A stretch of 33,563 bases of DNA from Ferruginibacter sp. (GCA_030655145.1 JAURWD010000010.1:1-33563), one strand, 5' to 3'; numbered from the stretch's first letter, positions 23,562-31,894 are shown. The notes: generated by a model not told the origin, from the letters alone. Program-made: numbers and translations.

Positions 23562-23952
23562 TCATGGTTTTAAGATCGGCCAATTCCACGTTGAATGCCG
23601 TTGCGTATTTCTGCAGTTTACTTTCAGTTAGTTTATTAAACACGGCGGGTTTCAGGTGTTGCCGGATCGTCCATTTCCAGAACCCGGTATATGCGGAAAC
23701 GATCCCAATGTCCATCAGGCGTAGTTCCATAAAAAAGAGGAGGGGACTGGCTTCGCCGTTAAGCACTTTTTGCCTGGCGGCTTTCACTCGCTCGTCAATG
23801 TCTTTCCAGGCCGCATCGAGGGCGGTGCTTTTTACTTCCCAGCCGGTGCTTAACTCGGTGGTGTATTTTCCTTCGCTGTCAACCGCGTAACAAACCTCCT
23901 TTGTTGATTTGTTAAGCGCACCATCATCCTGGGGAATTTCTTCTTTTTTCAT
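23545..23952 (-). CDS. Small soluble protein of unknown function
   Basis: A 135-residue protein I do not recognise. There is no signal peptide or membrane segment. The first 35 residues are polar and end in EGKYTTELSTGWEVKS; the rest is mostly helical (LDAAWKDIDERVKAARQKVL, PLLFFMELRLMDIGIVSAYTG, FWKWTIRQHLKP, FNKLTESKLQKYATAFNV). It overlaps the BtrH-like gene by 17 bases, so the two are translated together and may interact. It follows a 246-base gap after darB, where a promoter may lie. Confidence 0.65.
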   Translation of the reverse strand: MKKEEIPQDDGALNKSTKEVCYAVDSEGKYTTELSTGWEVKSTALDAAWKDIDERVKAARQKVLNGEASPLLFFMELRLMDIGIVSAYTGFWKWTIRQHLKPAVFNKLTESKLQKYATAFNVELADLKTMNVHED

Positions 23953-24005
23953 ATACAGGTTGATTGAAAGTTTGCAGACCCCGGACGGGTCGAATAATTG
24001 AGCGA

Positions 24006-24040
24006 TAAATATACAAAGGAATGTGGTGATTCATCTCCAA
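24006..24040 (-). promoter_or_regulatory. Weak candidate promoter for the BtrH/ABC/module B unit
   Basis: On the - strand TATATTTA (24006-24013) fits the Bacteroidetes -7 box TAnnTTTG except in the last base. A TTG (24038-24040) lies 24 bases upstream, slightly beyond the usual spacing. The 246-base gap between darB and the next gene otherwise shows no gene, and a promoter here would make the genes from 23952 down a separate unit. Confidence 0.22.
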
Positions 24041-24198
24041 CAGTCAAGGTTGCCTTTCGATAAGTAGCGGAACTGTCTTGATGCAGATAAATCGAATTGC
24101 TAGCCGAGGTTTGTTCCAGCATGAGGTTCTTCTACCGTTAAGCCCGGTATCCTGCAATCGCAGCCATTGTTACCTGAAAATAAAATCTGGAGATTGGT

Positions 24199-25347
24199 TT
24201 AACAGACTGTGAGCAAACTGTACATGTAAGAAAATCTTGCGCTTTCCGGGACGAGCAAAAGGATCTTATCACCTTTTTTCAATTTGCCGCTGTGAAATAA
24301 TTCATCCACCATCAGGTAAACTGAGGCTGCGCCAACATTGCCAAGGGTCGTTAAGTTTACGAACCATTTCTCGTAGGGAATGGCTGTTTCGTTTTCAATC
24401 AGTCTTTTAAAGATCTTATCGCGGAAGAAATCACTGGACATGTGCGGTAAAAAATAATCCACTTCTTCGGATTTTATACCATGCTTTTCAAGCGCGGCTT
24501 TCAACCCAACACCGCCGAGCGGTACAATGTTCTCGCTTAATAAGCGGACGTCCTGTTTAATACTCAGCAAAGATTTATTTACAATCTCTTCGGGCGAAAA
24601 TTCGAGGTAACTTTTTAAGGTTCCGTCAGGCATTTTTTCACAGGCCATGTACATGCAACCTTCCTTTTCATTTGCATACGATACGCCCTCTATCCATTCT
24701 ACCCGCAGGCTTAACCCATTCTCGTTTGGTTTGTCTGTCATCAAAAAAGCAGAAGCGCCATCAGATAACATCCAGCGCAAAAATTCTTTTTCAAAACCTA
24801 TGTAAGGATTTTCTTCAAGGCGCTTTAATTGCCGGGCTTCATCTTCAAACACACTTGATACAAGGGAGGCAGAAAAGCGCTCCGACCCTGTGGCCACAGC
24901 TTTGGCCACATCGCCGGCCTTGATGGCGAGATAGGCGTATTTAAAAGCATGCATTCCTGCACAACAAACGCCAGCAGGTGAAACAACTTCAATGGCAGCC
25001 GCTTCTGGCAGCAGCCCATGAACCATTACGCCATGAGATGGCATCATCTGATCAGGAGAAGAAGTTCCGCAGGAAAGTAATTCGATCTCTTTGAGCCTGC
25101 TACTGTCATTTCCAAAAAGTGCCCGCGCAGCAAGCGCCGTCATCTCCGCATTGGTATGGGTTGTTTTACCCTCTTTGTTCAATGCGTAAAAGCGATTCTT
25201 GATGCCATTATTTCTTAAAACGATTCTTTTAGACTTTGAAGGCTTGTTATCGATGTACCCGAGATATTCTTCCATCTCATCATTTGATACAGGATCATTG
25301 GGAAAAAAAACAGAAGTATTTGTGATGTAAACAGAGTTAAGCGACAT
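24199..25347 (-). CDS. darB: KSIII-type condensing enzyme DarB
   Basis: A 382-residue KAS III-fold enzyme. The catalytic set is Cys129 (GVCCAGMHAF), His302 (FLPHMSSDFF) and Asn337 (LGNVGAAS), as in FabH but with a longer chain. It sits 13 bases after the flavodoxin-like DarA gene. DarA plus DarB make 2,5-dialkylresorcinols by joining two acyl thioesters: DarB condenses a 3-oxoacyl with an enoyl chain, and the product is then cyclised and aromatised. The pairing is what fixes the name here; as a single gene it would be called only a FabH-like protein. In flexirubins the resorcinol half is esterified to the polyene acid. Confidence 0.88.
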   Translation of the reverse strand: MSLNSVYITNTSVFFPNDPVSNDEMEEYLGYIDNKPSKSKRIVLRNNGIKNRFYALNKEGKTTHTNAEMTALAARALFGNDSSRLKEIELLSCGTSSPDQMMPSHGVMVHGLLPEAAAIEVVSPAGVCCAGMHAFKYAYLAIKAGDVAKAVATGSERFSASLVSSVFEDEARQLKRLEENPYIGFEKEFLRWMLSDGASAFLMTDKPNENGLSLRVEWIEGVSYANEKEGCMYMACEKMPDGTLKSYLEFSPEEIVNKSLLSIKQDVRLLSENIVPLGGVGLKAALEKHGIKSEEVDYFLPHMSSDFFRDKIFKRLIENETAIPYEKWFVNLTTLGNVGAASVYLMVDELFHSGKLKKGDKILLLVPESARFSYMYSLLTVC

Positions 25348-25360
25348 GTGTGCGAGAAAA

Positions 25361-26260
25361 TTATTTTACGTCCAGGTAATATTGTTTTTGTCTTTTTATT
25401 CTTCCTGCTAAAAAAGGTTTAAAGAAAATTGCGTCCACAGTTAATATGATTGGAGCTGCTATAAACAGTGCAATTAAAAGATAATATTTGAATGCAACAA
25501 GCCACGCGGTTCTTTTTTTTCGTTTCGATATGAGCTTCGCCCAGATGCCAAAAATGCGCTTTGCTTTCGACTCAATAAACATTAAATTATATTTTACTAC
25601 CACCGCTTCCTGCCTCACTAACTCCTGTTGTAAATTATCCCATTGGTTGCTTTCAAGGTGGGTTGAAACGGTATTTCCAAACGTTTTAACTTGCTCAATA
25701 TCAGCGTCTGAAACGCCTGGCTTCGGAAATACATTCAAGTAGCGTTCCTTTTTTCCCCGGAACATCCAATGGAAGATCGTAATGAAACTTATTACATTAT
25801 GATGCTTGTCAACGAGCACAATATTTCCAACCAACCGGGCCGAATTTGCTTTCAACATTTTCTTAATATCTTCCAACGCACTGATCCACATATTGCGTGC
25901 ACCCGTGATCGTTATTACCGGTGTATCCTTGAGGATAGATCTAACCTTCGGTTCCTGTAAAAGCGAATTAAATGGAATACTTGGGGAAAGAAACCAGGCT
26001 TGGTAACCGAGAATTACGAGATCGTAAGCTGATTCTTTTATGTCGAAAGGTTGTAGTTGGGTCGGAACGTGTTGCACGCAGTCTGGCATCACAGCAAAAA
26101 AGCTTTCGCCTTTCCAGGGAAAAGGGTAGGGCTGCACCGGGTGTACTTGCACCACTTCAACGGTATTTCCTGCTGCAGCCAGGGGGCCGCTGAGGTTTTG
26201 AATAATTTCGCCGAGTTGACCTGACTGAGAATAATAGAGAACCAATACTTTTTTACCCAT
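25361..26260 (-). CDS. darA: Dialkylresorcinol-forming aromatase DarA
   Basis: A 299-residue flavodoxin-like protein. The first strand and FMN loop read LVLYYSQSGQLGEI, then YDLVILGYQAWFLSPS and VITITGARNMW, the pattern of NAD(P)H:quinone-type flavodoxins. DarA acts with DarB in forming the aromatic dialkylresorcinol ring. Beyond the flavodoxin core there is a C-terminal region with one membrane helix (about 250-270, FKYYLLIALFIAAPIILTVDA) and a basic tail, so the enzyme seems anchored to the membrane. It follows the secreted unknown gene by 12 bases and precedes darB by 13, as an operon. Confidence 0.9.
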   Translation of the reverse strand: MGKKVLVLYYSQSGQLGEIIQNLSGPLAAAGNTVEVVQVHPVQPYPFPWKGESFFAVMPDCVQHVPTQLQPFDIKESAYDLVILGYQAWFLSPSIPFNSLLQEPKVRSILKDTPVITITGARNMWISALEDIKKMLKANSARLVGNIVLVDKHHNVISFITIFHWMFRGKKERYLNVFPKPGVSDADIEQVKTFGNTVSTHLESNQWDNLQQELVRQEAVVVKYNLMFIESKAKRIFGIWAKLISKRKKRTAWLVAFKYYLLIALFIAAPIILTVDAIFFKPFLAGRIKRQKQYYLDVK

Positions 26261-26272
26261 TCGATGCGATGA

Positions 26273-26764
26273 TTAAAGGTCAGCAGTTTTTAGTGTGCGA
26301 GAGGCTTTACTATAATCTTTTACTGCCTGCCGTAAAAATGAGGGTAAGGTTTTGTATGAACTTGTTACCATCTTACTGTCCGCATCAATATTTTTTTTAT
26401 AGCCAAGGATCTTGGGTGCATTTTCCTGTATCATGAGGCGGAGAAAATGATATTCCACGTTGTCTGCATTATCCCGGATAGCTGCTTCCAGCTTTTCCTT
26501 GCCCGACTTAAAAACCTGCAACTTTTCTTTTGGCTTTGAAAGCAAACCGGCCTTTTTCATGAGCAAGGCCCCTTCGTAGGCTGACTTAGACGCAATGGTA
26601 GTTTTATCAAGCTCAGTAAGCACAGCATCCAGCTCTTTCAAATCGGAGCCAGCCATAGCCGCGTAAACATGTGCGGGATCAAACGTGCGGGCAGATTTGC
26701 CCATTGAACTTAATACAGGAAAAACCAGTAAAAAACAAAGCGTGAACCTGGTGATCATATTCAT
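26273..26764 (-). CDS. Secreted helical protein of unknown function, first in right arm
   Basis: A 163-residue protein I do not recognise. A signal peptide (ITRFTLCFLLVFPVLSSMG) is followed by a purely helical body (LKELDAVLTELDKTTIASKS, EGALLMKKAGLLSKPKEKL, a short VEYHFLRLMIQENAP, and a last helix). It should be periplasmic. It lies 12 bases before darA, and the 228-base gap upstream holds a candidate promoter, so it leads the right arm. It may bind or chaperone the pigment or help with membrane placing, but there is no direct sign of this. Confidence 0.72.
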   Translation of the reverse strand: MNMITRFTLCFLLVFPVLSSMGKSARTFDPAHVYAAMAGSDLKELDAVLTELDKTTIASKSAYEGALLMKKAGLLSKPKEKLQVFKSGKEKLEAAIRDNADNVEYHFLRLMIQENAPKILGYKKNIDADSKMVTSSYKTLPSFLRQAVKDYSKASRTLKTADL

Positions 26765-26814
26765 TTTCCGCGGGGCTTAAGGTTTGTGGTTGATGGCCGA
26801 TAATTGAGCCGCTG

Positions 26815-26843
26815 CGAAATTACTGTTTATTTTTTGATGGCAA
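26815..26843 (-). promoter_or_regulatory. Candidate promoter of right arm
   Basis: On the - strand TAATTTCG (26815-26822) fits the -7 box TAnnTTTG with one mismatch. TTG at 26841-26843 lies 18 bases further upstream, within normal -33/-7 spacing in Bacteroidetes. It is 50 bases before the first gene of the right arm. The rest of the 228-base gap shows no gene. Confidence 0.4.
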
Positions 26844-26992
26844 TCCGCAGGGCGTTTGGTCAACAGTTGAAAATGAAACAAGGCCGGAATGAAACAACGG
26901 GAAAGACTCTGTGTTCCGCACTCAAGGAGTGAAAGGACCGTTGCGGCTGGTACGCTCAGGAGAAAATTTTGGGGAATGTTTAAGAAACCTGG

Positions 26993-28567
26993 TTAGTCGA
27001 TCTTGGTGAAGTCCAGGTCCTGGAAGTCAAAACTAAAATCTGTGAGTGGGGAGATGGCGTTGAGTTTTAGTGTTGAAGCCTTGCCATCCTTGTCAAGACC
27101 AAATTGTACAAAAGCATCGGCATCCATACTTCTGTCTACCCATTTCACAATGAAGGTGTTTCCTTTATAAGGCAACAAGTCTCCCTTGAGCAAGTAAGAT
27201 CTTTTGGACTCAAACCACAGCTTTCCGCTTTTCCTGGAGACGGAAACCTCTCCAAACCATTTGTCATTGTAAGTACCCGTAAACTGGTCCAGGTTCACCG
27301 GTGAAGCTTTCTTCTGTTCCACCTCGATTTCTTTCCACACGTCTTCAGTGATTTTCTGGGCCTCTGCTTCACTCGCGAGCACACGCTGGTAGTTTTGCTT
27401 TACCCTGTCTACAACGGGCAATCCCAGGTAGCTATCCTTTATAGTATTTGTGATGGCCGTAAAAGCCGCACTGGATTGTTGATTGGTAAAAACCATGATG
27501 CCCAGTTTGAGTTCGGGTATCAAGGTAACCTGGGTTACCACGCCGGCCAGGCCGCCCGTATGTGTTGCCTGCAGATGGCCATACACATCGCTTAAATACC
27601 ACCCCAGCCCATACGAGGAGAAATGCGTTTTGTAAGTTGTTTGTCCACGCACCGGGATATTCGTGTGCGGCGTCCACAATTCAGCATGCACCGCCTCACT
27701 GAACAATTGTTTGTGTGCCTGCCCCGCGTATCTGCCACTATCCATCACCGTTATGAGCCATTTGCTCATATCCGTTAGATTGGTGTAAATCCCCCCGGCC
27801 GCATTCGCAACATTGCTCCAGTCGCGCCTGATCACCTTTACTTTGCCATTAACAGGTGCATGCGGATCGATCACGTTTGTTTTATTTGTTACCTGCTTAA
27901 AGCAAGGGGCGGTTTCCATCATACCGAGTGGCTGAAACATTCTCGTCTCCACGAATTCTTCCCAGGTTTTGCCCGACACCCGTTTCAAAATTTCGCCGGC
28001 CACGATGTACATTAGGTTATCATAATCGTACTTGGAGCGAAAACCCGAAACCGGTTTCAAAAAGCGAAGGTTATGAATGATATCCTGGCAACTGAAATTG
28101 TTGGAATCCGGCCAGAACATCAGGTCGCCGGCGCCCAATCCCAACCCGCTGCGATGTGAAAGCAGGTCGCGGATGGTAAAGGCGTCCGTAACATAGGGAT
28201 CGTACATCTTAAATTCCGGGATGTGGTCTGTTACTTTATCATCCCAGGTTAACTTGCCTTCATCGACCAAAATACCTAATGCTGCGGCGGTGAAAGCTTT
28301 CGTGTTAGATGCGATGCCGAAAAGCGTATGTTCATTGACCGGTTGTTTTGTATTGAGCGAGCGCACACCATATCCTTTTGCATGCACCAGCTTGCCATCC
28401 TTGATAATACCTACGGCGATACCTGGCACATTGAACGTTTTCAAAGTGCGTTCAACAAGTTCGTCTATTTGAGTTGGGGTAATTGGTTGTGCCGGCGCCG
28501 AAAAACGGGCAAAAAGCAACAGGCAGAAAAAGGACATTAATTTCAATCTCATCATGAAAGCAGTCAT
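26993..28567 (-). CDS. Secreted beta-lactamase-family serine hydrolase
   Basis: A 524-residue protein. After a signal peptide (MSFFCLLLFARFSAPAQ) comes a class C beta-lactamase/D-peptidase fold: the SxxK motif ASNTKAF, the second motif Y-D-N in YDYDNLMY, and the H-T-G third motif in THTGGLAG. A C-terminal domain of about 100 residues (FTGTYNDKWFGEVSVSRKSG) is of the DUF3471 type often found on these hydrolases. Substrates can be peptides, esters or beta-lactams; none is implied here. Starts at 28567, 28555 or 28537 are all possible, and the signal peptide does not decide. It is not linked to the pigment genes. Confidence 0.9.
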   Translation of the reverse strand: MTAFMMRLKLMSFFCLLLFARFSAPAQPITPTQIDELVERTLKTFNVPGIAVGIIKDGKLVHAKGYGVRSLNTKQPVNEHTLFGIASNTKAFTAAALGILVDEGKLTWDDKVTDHIPEFKMYDPYVTDAFTIRDLLSHRSGLGLGAGDLMFWPDSNNFSCQDIIHNLRFLKPVSGFRSKYDYDNLMYIVAGEILKRVSGKTWEEFVETRMFQPLGMMETAPCFKQVTNKTNVIDPHAPVNGKVKVIRRDWSNVANAAGGIYTNLTDMSKWLITVMDSGRYAGQAHKQLFSEAVHAELWTPHTNIPVRGQTTYKTHFSSYGLGWYLSDVYGHLQATHTGGLAGVVTQVTLIPELKLGIMVFTNQQSSAAFTAITNTIKDSYLGLPVVDRVKQNYQRVLASEAEAQKITEDVWKEIEVEQKKASPVNLDQFTGTYNDKWFGEVSVSRKSGKLWFESKRSYLLKGDLLPYKGNTFIVKWVDRSMDADAFVQFGLDKDGKASTLKLNAISPLTDFSFDFQDLDFTKID

Positions 28568-28654
28568 GGATTAGCAAACAAGGCAAGGAAATTACCTAAA
28601 ATTTAGAATTTAAAAAAATCTTAATAAATCAAGTCTGCAAAGCGGTTGGCCAAT

Positions 28655-28690
28655 CATAAAAACAAAAATACAGGCACGAAAGGTGCCTGT
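28655..28690 (-). terminator. Rho-independent terminator of the HTH gene
   Basis: ACAGGCAC (28670-28677) and GTGCCTGT (28683-28690) form an 8-bp hairpin with a 5-base loop. On the - strand it is followed by a T-rich run (ATTTTTGTTTTT). It lies about 120 bases after the small HTH gene. Confidence 0.65.
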
Positions 28691-28712
28691 AATGCGTGGT
28701 TCCGTAAGCCTT

Positions 28713-28740
28713 CGGCCGACATCTTTTGGCCGTCCTTTTT
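28713..28740. other. GC-rich structured segment between HTH gene and its terminator
   Basis: CGGCC (28713-28717) and GGCCG (28728-28732) can form a 5-bp stem, and TCCTTTTT follows on the + strand. The surrounding 28690-28760 is unusually GC-rich for an intergenic region. It may be a 3' RNA structure or small RNA; no family is recognised. Confidence 0.25.
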
Positions 28741-28809
28741 GCCTGGGACTTTAACAGGCGGACATTAAAAGAAACCCACTAAAAAATTTTTCCAGACTTG
28801 TTTGCGCAG

Positions 28810-29013
28810 TTATAACCCTGCAAAGAAGGAGTTTTCAAACATATAATTCTCCAGGTCAACCTTGTTGTACCTGTATCCTTTGGATTTGAAGTAATTAATT
28901 ACGCCGTTTAATGGGCCATTGAGCACTAATTTTCTAAAAAATTTGCCAGGCAGTTGGATCAGTTCAGCGGCTTCTTTTTCAGTTATCCAGGTCCGCTTTT
29001 CTTTTGAGATCAT
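28810..29013 (-). CDS. Small helix-turn-helix protein
   Basis: A 67-residue protein. The segment TWITEKEAAELIQLPGKFF followed by YFKSKGYRYNKVDLENYM is the winged-helix/excisionase-like HTH pattern (MerR/HTH_17 type), so it probably binds DNA. The frame is open further upstream to 29169, but those residues are low-complexity and unlike a protein N-terminus, so I chose ATG 29013, just before the domain. It has its own terminator downstream. Its target is unknown; there are no phage or integrase genes around it. Confidence 0.65.
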   Translation of the reverse strand: MISKEKRTWITEKEAAELIQLPGKFFRKLVLNGPLNGVINYFKSKGYRYNKVDLENYMFENSFFAGL

Positions 29014-29207
29014 AAAACGTTGATTTTTCTTATTAATAAATAGTGGATTGCAGTTTTCGAAAAATATGTTGTCACCTTGTTTTTTAATAGGAGATATGAA
29101 ACGGCAATTATTAAAAACACTTTCAGCAGGAACCAAAACAAATAAAATGCCATATTGGAAAATTCCCAATGTGGATTTTTCAAAAGTTATCCATACCCGA
29201 AAAGAGG

Positions 29208-30086
29208 TTAAGGAACAATGATGTCGAGCGCCCGTGGAAGTATTGTAGCGGTAATTTGTTTGGTTTTCCCAAGGTATTCGCCATCTACCTGGAAGTGAGC
29301 GCGGGCCTTTGAACGGATGGCTAAAGAAGATGTTTGATATACTTCTGTTTTTGACGGGTCGTAAGCCATGTGGGAAAACATCATTTTATAAATCTCGGAA
29401 AGGGAAATTTTTTTTACAATTATTACCTCGAACAAATCATCACCAAGATCCCCATCCGGGTTGATCAAGGCACCGCTGCCATATTTTGTTGCATTCGCCA
29501 TTACCACCATCGCGGCTGTGCGCCGAACGGTTTTTCCGTCAGCCTTTATGTCAACCTCCATTTTTGCATGCTCCCAAAGCACTTTCCAGGAGGCCTTAAT
29601 ATAACCCCACATCCCGCGACCCACGGAGGTTTCAAACTTCTTCACGACGAAGGCGTTGAAGCCGATGTCTGCGAGATGGATACAATATTGATTATTGACC
29701 TTTATAAGGTGGATACTCCTGGTATCGCCTTTGAGGGCGAGTTCCATGGCTTTATTTATATCGGTAGGAATACCCAGTTCTTTTGCCATTCCATTCGCGG
29801 AACCGGCGGGTATAATGCCCAAAGGAATATGCTTGTTGAGTAAACATTCCGCGACCAGCTTCACGGTGCCATCTCCGCCCACGGCGAAAACCTTCCCTGG
29901 CTTTTTTTCTTCAATGGTCGATTGGACTATACCGGTTGAGCAGGATTCGTCGAGGATAAGGACCTCAACCTGCACGGGCTTATCTTTAAAAAAATCATGG
30001 ATGAGTTCATCCCAGTTTTGTGTGTTGTTCCCCGACTTTCCGTTTACGACAAATAATACTGGTTGCTGATCCTGCGCTTCATTCAT
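29208..30086 (-). CDS. Diacylglycerol kinase-family lipid kinase
   Basis: A 292-residue protein of the diacylglycerol/sphingosine kinase (YegS/DgkB) group. The ATP-binding motif is VFAVGGDGTVKLVAECL, with an N-terminal VVNGKSGNN phosphate loop and the later GIIPAGSANGMAKEL motif. A C-terminal beta domain (ALINPDGDLGDDLFEVI, VDGEYLG) completes the fold. It would phosphorylate a lipid at the membrane. It is divergent from the App1-like gene, with a 59-base gap between them. Confidence 0.93.
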   Translation of the reverse strand: MNEAQDQQPVLFVVNGKSGNNTQNWDELIHDFFKDKPVQVEVLILDESCSTGIVQSTIEEKKPGKVFAVGGDGTVKLVAECLLNKHIPLGIIPAGSANGMAKELGIPTDINKAMELALKGDTRSIHLIKVNNQYCIHLADIGFNAFVVKKFETSVGRGMWGYIKASWKVLWEHAKMEVDIKADGKTVRRTAAMVVMANATKYGSGALINPDGDLGDDLFEVIIVKKISLSEIYKMMFSHMAYDPSKTEVYQTSSLAIRSKARAHFQVDGEYLGKTKQITATILPRALDIIVP

Positions 30087-30145
30087 AGTCGAAGAATAGA
30101 TATAAATTTAAAATTAATGGTACCATATTTTCAGTAACGAGAGCT

Positions 30146-31135
30146 ATGAAAACTTCGGGTGAATATAAAAAACTGGCGGTTAAAGTATATCATGGTTATG
30201 GTCACAAACACGACCTGATCGTATATGGCCATGTCTTTCAAAACAAGGCTATTCCCCGACGCAGGTACACTAACAATATTCTATCCAATATTCTGCACCT
30301 GCTGCGGATATTTTTTGTAGCACCGGCACCCGGTGTAAAAGTGCAGCTGGAGTGGGAGGGGCAGGTAATAGAAGGGATTTCAGAAGCAGACGGTTTTTTC
30401 AAACTCGAGTGGGCGTCGTCCGTGAGTGTGCCAGCAGGTACACATCCCGTTAGAGTGTTTGCCCTCGATAAATCAAATACTAAAATTGCCTGTGGCGAAG
30501 GAAAACTGATTGTACCGCATGTTACCCAGTACGCGTTTATCTCAGATATTGACGACACAGTGCTGATCTCTCATTCGGCGAGTATCTTCAACAGGCTGCG
30601 GGTGTTGTTCACCAAAAATCCCAAGACCCGGAAAGCGTTTGCGGAAGTGGCGGCTCATTATAAATTACTCTCGCTGGCTCACACTCAGCCCGATGTGCCG
30701 AATCCTTTTTTTTATGTTTCTAGCAGTGAATGGAATCTTTATGATGACCTCGTAGATTTTTTTCGGGAAAAAGAATTGCCCGAAGGTGCTTTCCTTTTGA
30801 GCCAGTTGAAGAAGTGGTACCAGTTGGTTAAAACCGGTAAAACAAAACATGAAGGCAAACTGGTGCGGGTATACCGGATCATGAAAGCATTTCCCCGGCA
30901 GAAGTTTATTTTGCTCGGTGACAATTCCCAGGCAGACCCGGCGATCTATGAGGCAATTGCAAAAAAATACCCGGAGAGAATCGTTGCGATCTATATAAGG
31001 AACATTGTTGCGGATAACGGGAAAGCCACCCTGGATATATTATCTCCCCTTGAAGCGATGGGCATTGCAACCTGCTTGTTTCACAACAACAGCGAGGCTA
31101 TCATACATTCCCGCAAAATCGGGCTCATTCAATAG
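30146..31135 (+). CDS. App1-family phosphatidate phosphatase (DUF2183)
   Basis: A 329-residue protein. The catalytic domain begins FISDIDDTVL, the DxDxT motif of HAD-type phosphatases, at about residue 133, with SSSEWNLYD, a KFILLGDNSQ strand (third acidic motif) and a basic residue in between, all as in App1 (DUF2183). The N-terminal part (about 1-125) is a beta-rich domain with VYGHVFQNKAIPRR. These enzymes act on phosphatidate or related lipid phosphates. It is divergent from a lipid kinase gene, so both may adjust the same lipid pool. Confidence 0.9.
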   Translation: MKTSGEYKKLAVKVYHGYGHKHDLIVYGHVFQNKAIPRRRYTNNILSNILHLLRIFFVAPAPGVKVQLEWEGQVIEGISEADGFFKLEWASSVSVPAGTHPVRVFALDKSNTKIACGEGKLIVPHVTQYAFISDIDDTVLISHSASIFNRLRVLFTKNPKTRKAFAEVAAHYKLLSLAHTQPDVPNPFFYVSSSEWNLYDDLVDFFREKELPEGAFLLSQLKKWYQLVKTGKTKHEGKLVRVYRIMKAFPRQKFILLGDNSQADPAIYEAIAKKYPERIVAIYIRNIVADNGKATLDILSPLEAMGIATCLFHNNSEAIIHSRKIGLIQ

Positions 31136-31247
31136 TTCGTTTTGTAGAAAGGTTTACTCAAAAGAATTCCGCAAGCCTACTTCATTATTCGATCTGTACG
31201 CTTAATTAAGAAACTTACTTCCTTCTGTTGCTGCCAGTGTTTTGCCG

Positions 31248-31263
31248 TGGCATAGTTTTTTTA
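31248..31263 (+). promoter_or_regulatory. Sigma-54-like -24 motif shared with 16501-16515
   Basis: TGGCATAGTTTTTTTA lies 28 bases before the DUF4142 gene and matches the string at 16501 except for one extra T. TGGCA fits the sigma-54 -24 element, but the -12 GC is missing. Confidence 0.3.
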
Positions 31264-31291
31264 GAAGGGTTGGTAATCTAAATTATATAAT

Positions 31292-31894
31292 ATGAAAAAA
31301 TTATTGGTAAGTGGGGTTTGCCTCGCAGGACTTGTTTTTATGACATCCTGTAACAGCGAAACCAACAACGAAACGGATTCTTTAAAAGACACTTCAACCA
31401 CTGTTGAAACCGTTGACACTTCCGCAGCCATGCGTACAACTGTAAACACTGAAGATGACAGTGTATTTGCTAAAAAAGCAGCCGAAGGCGGACTAATGGA
31501 AGTTCAGTTAGGCCAGCTGGCGCTGAAAAATGCAACTTCATCCGCAGTAAAAAAACATGCACAGATGATGGTGACCGACCATGGTAAAGCTAATGCTGAG
31601 CTTAAGACTTTAGCAGCTTCAAAAAACATCATGCTGCCAAAAGCACTTGGTGACGAAAAGCAAAAAATGGTGAATGACCTTAAAGCAAAGAAAGGCGCCG
31701 ATTTTGACAAAGCTTACAGCGATATGATGGTGGAAGATCATAAGAAAGACATCGATCTTTTTAGAACGGAAGCAGAAGGTGGTAGAGATGCAGAGATAAA
31801 AGCGTGGGCCGCAGGAAAATTGCCAACCCTGCAATCACATTTACAAATGTGGGAGTCAGCTAAAATGGCGGTTGATTCAATTGGAAAAAAATAA
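31292..31894 (+). CDS. DUF4142 lipoprotein
   Basis: A 200-residue lipoprotein with lipobox FMTSC (Cys at about 21) and a low-complexity acidic linker rich in Thr, Asp and Asn. The body is a four-helix bundle of the DUF4142 type: DSVFAKKAAEGGLMEVQLG, VKKHAQMMVTDHGKANAEL, DKAYSDMMVEDHKKDIDLF, and a final bundle helix. DUF4142 is ferritin-like in fold and common in Bacteroidota; its role is unproven, with stress response often suggested. A terminator follows 47 bases after the stop. Confidence 0.9.
   Translation: MKKLLVSGVCLAGLVFMTSCNSETNNETDSLKDTSTTVETVDTSAAMRTTVNTEDDSVFAKKAAEGGLMEVQLGQLALKNATSSAVKKHAQMMVTDHGKANAELKTLAASKNIMLPKALGDEKQKMVNDLKAKKGADFDKAYSDMMVEDHKKDIDLFRTEAEGGRDAEIKAWAAGKLPTLQSHLQMWESAKMAVDSIGKK

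Noticed and set aside
26920-26940. Hairpin CACTC-AAG-GAGTG as a terminator.
   Set aside because: The stem is only 5 bp and no T-tract follows on either strand.
28691-28760. tRNA or riboswitch at the GC-rich gap.
   Set aside because: No cloverleaf and no riboswitch core could be drawn; only simple stems are seen.
29014-29169. 52-residue N-terminal extension of the HTH protein.
   Set aside because: The residues are low in domain-like features and not needed for the HTH fold.
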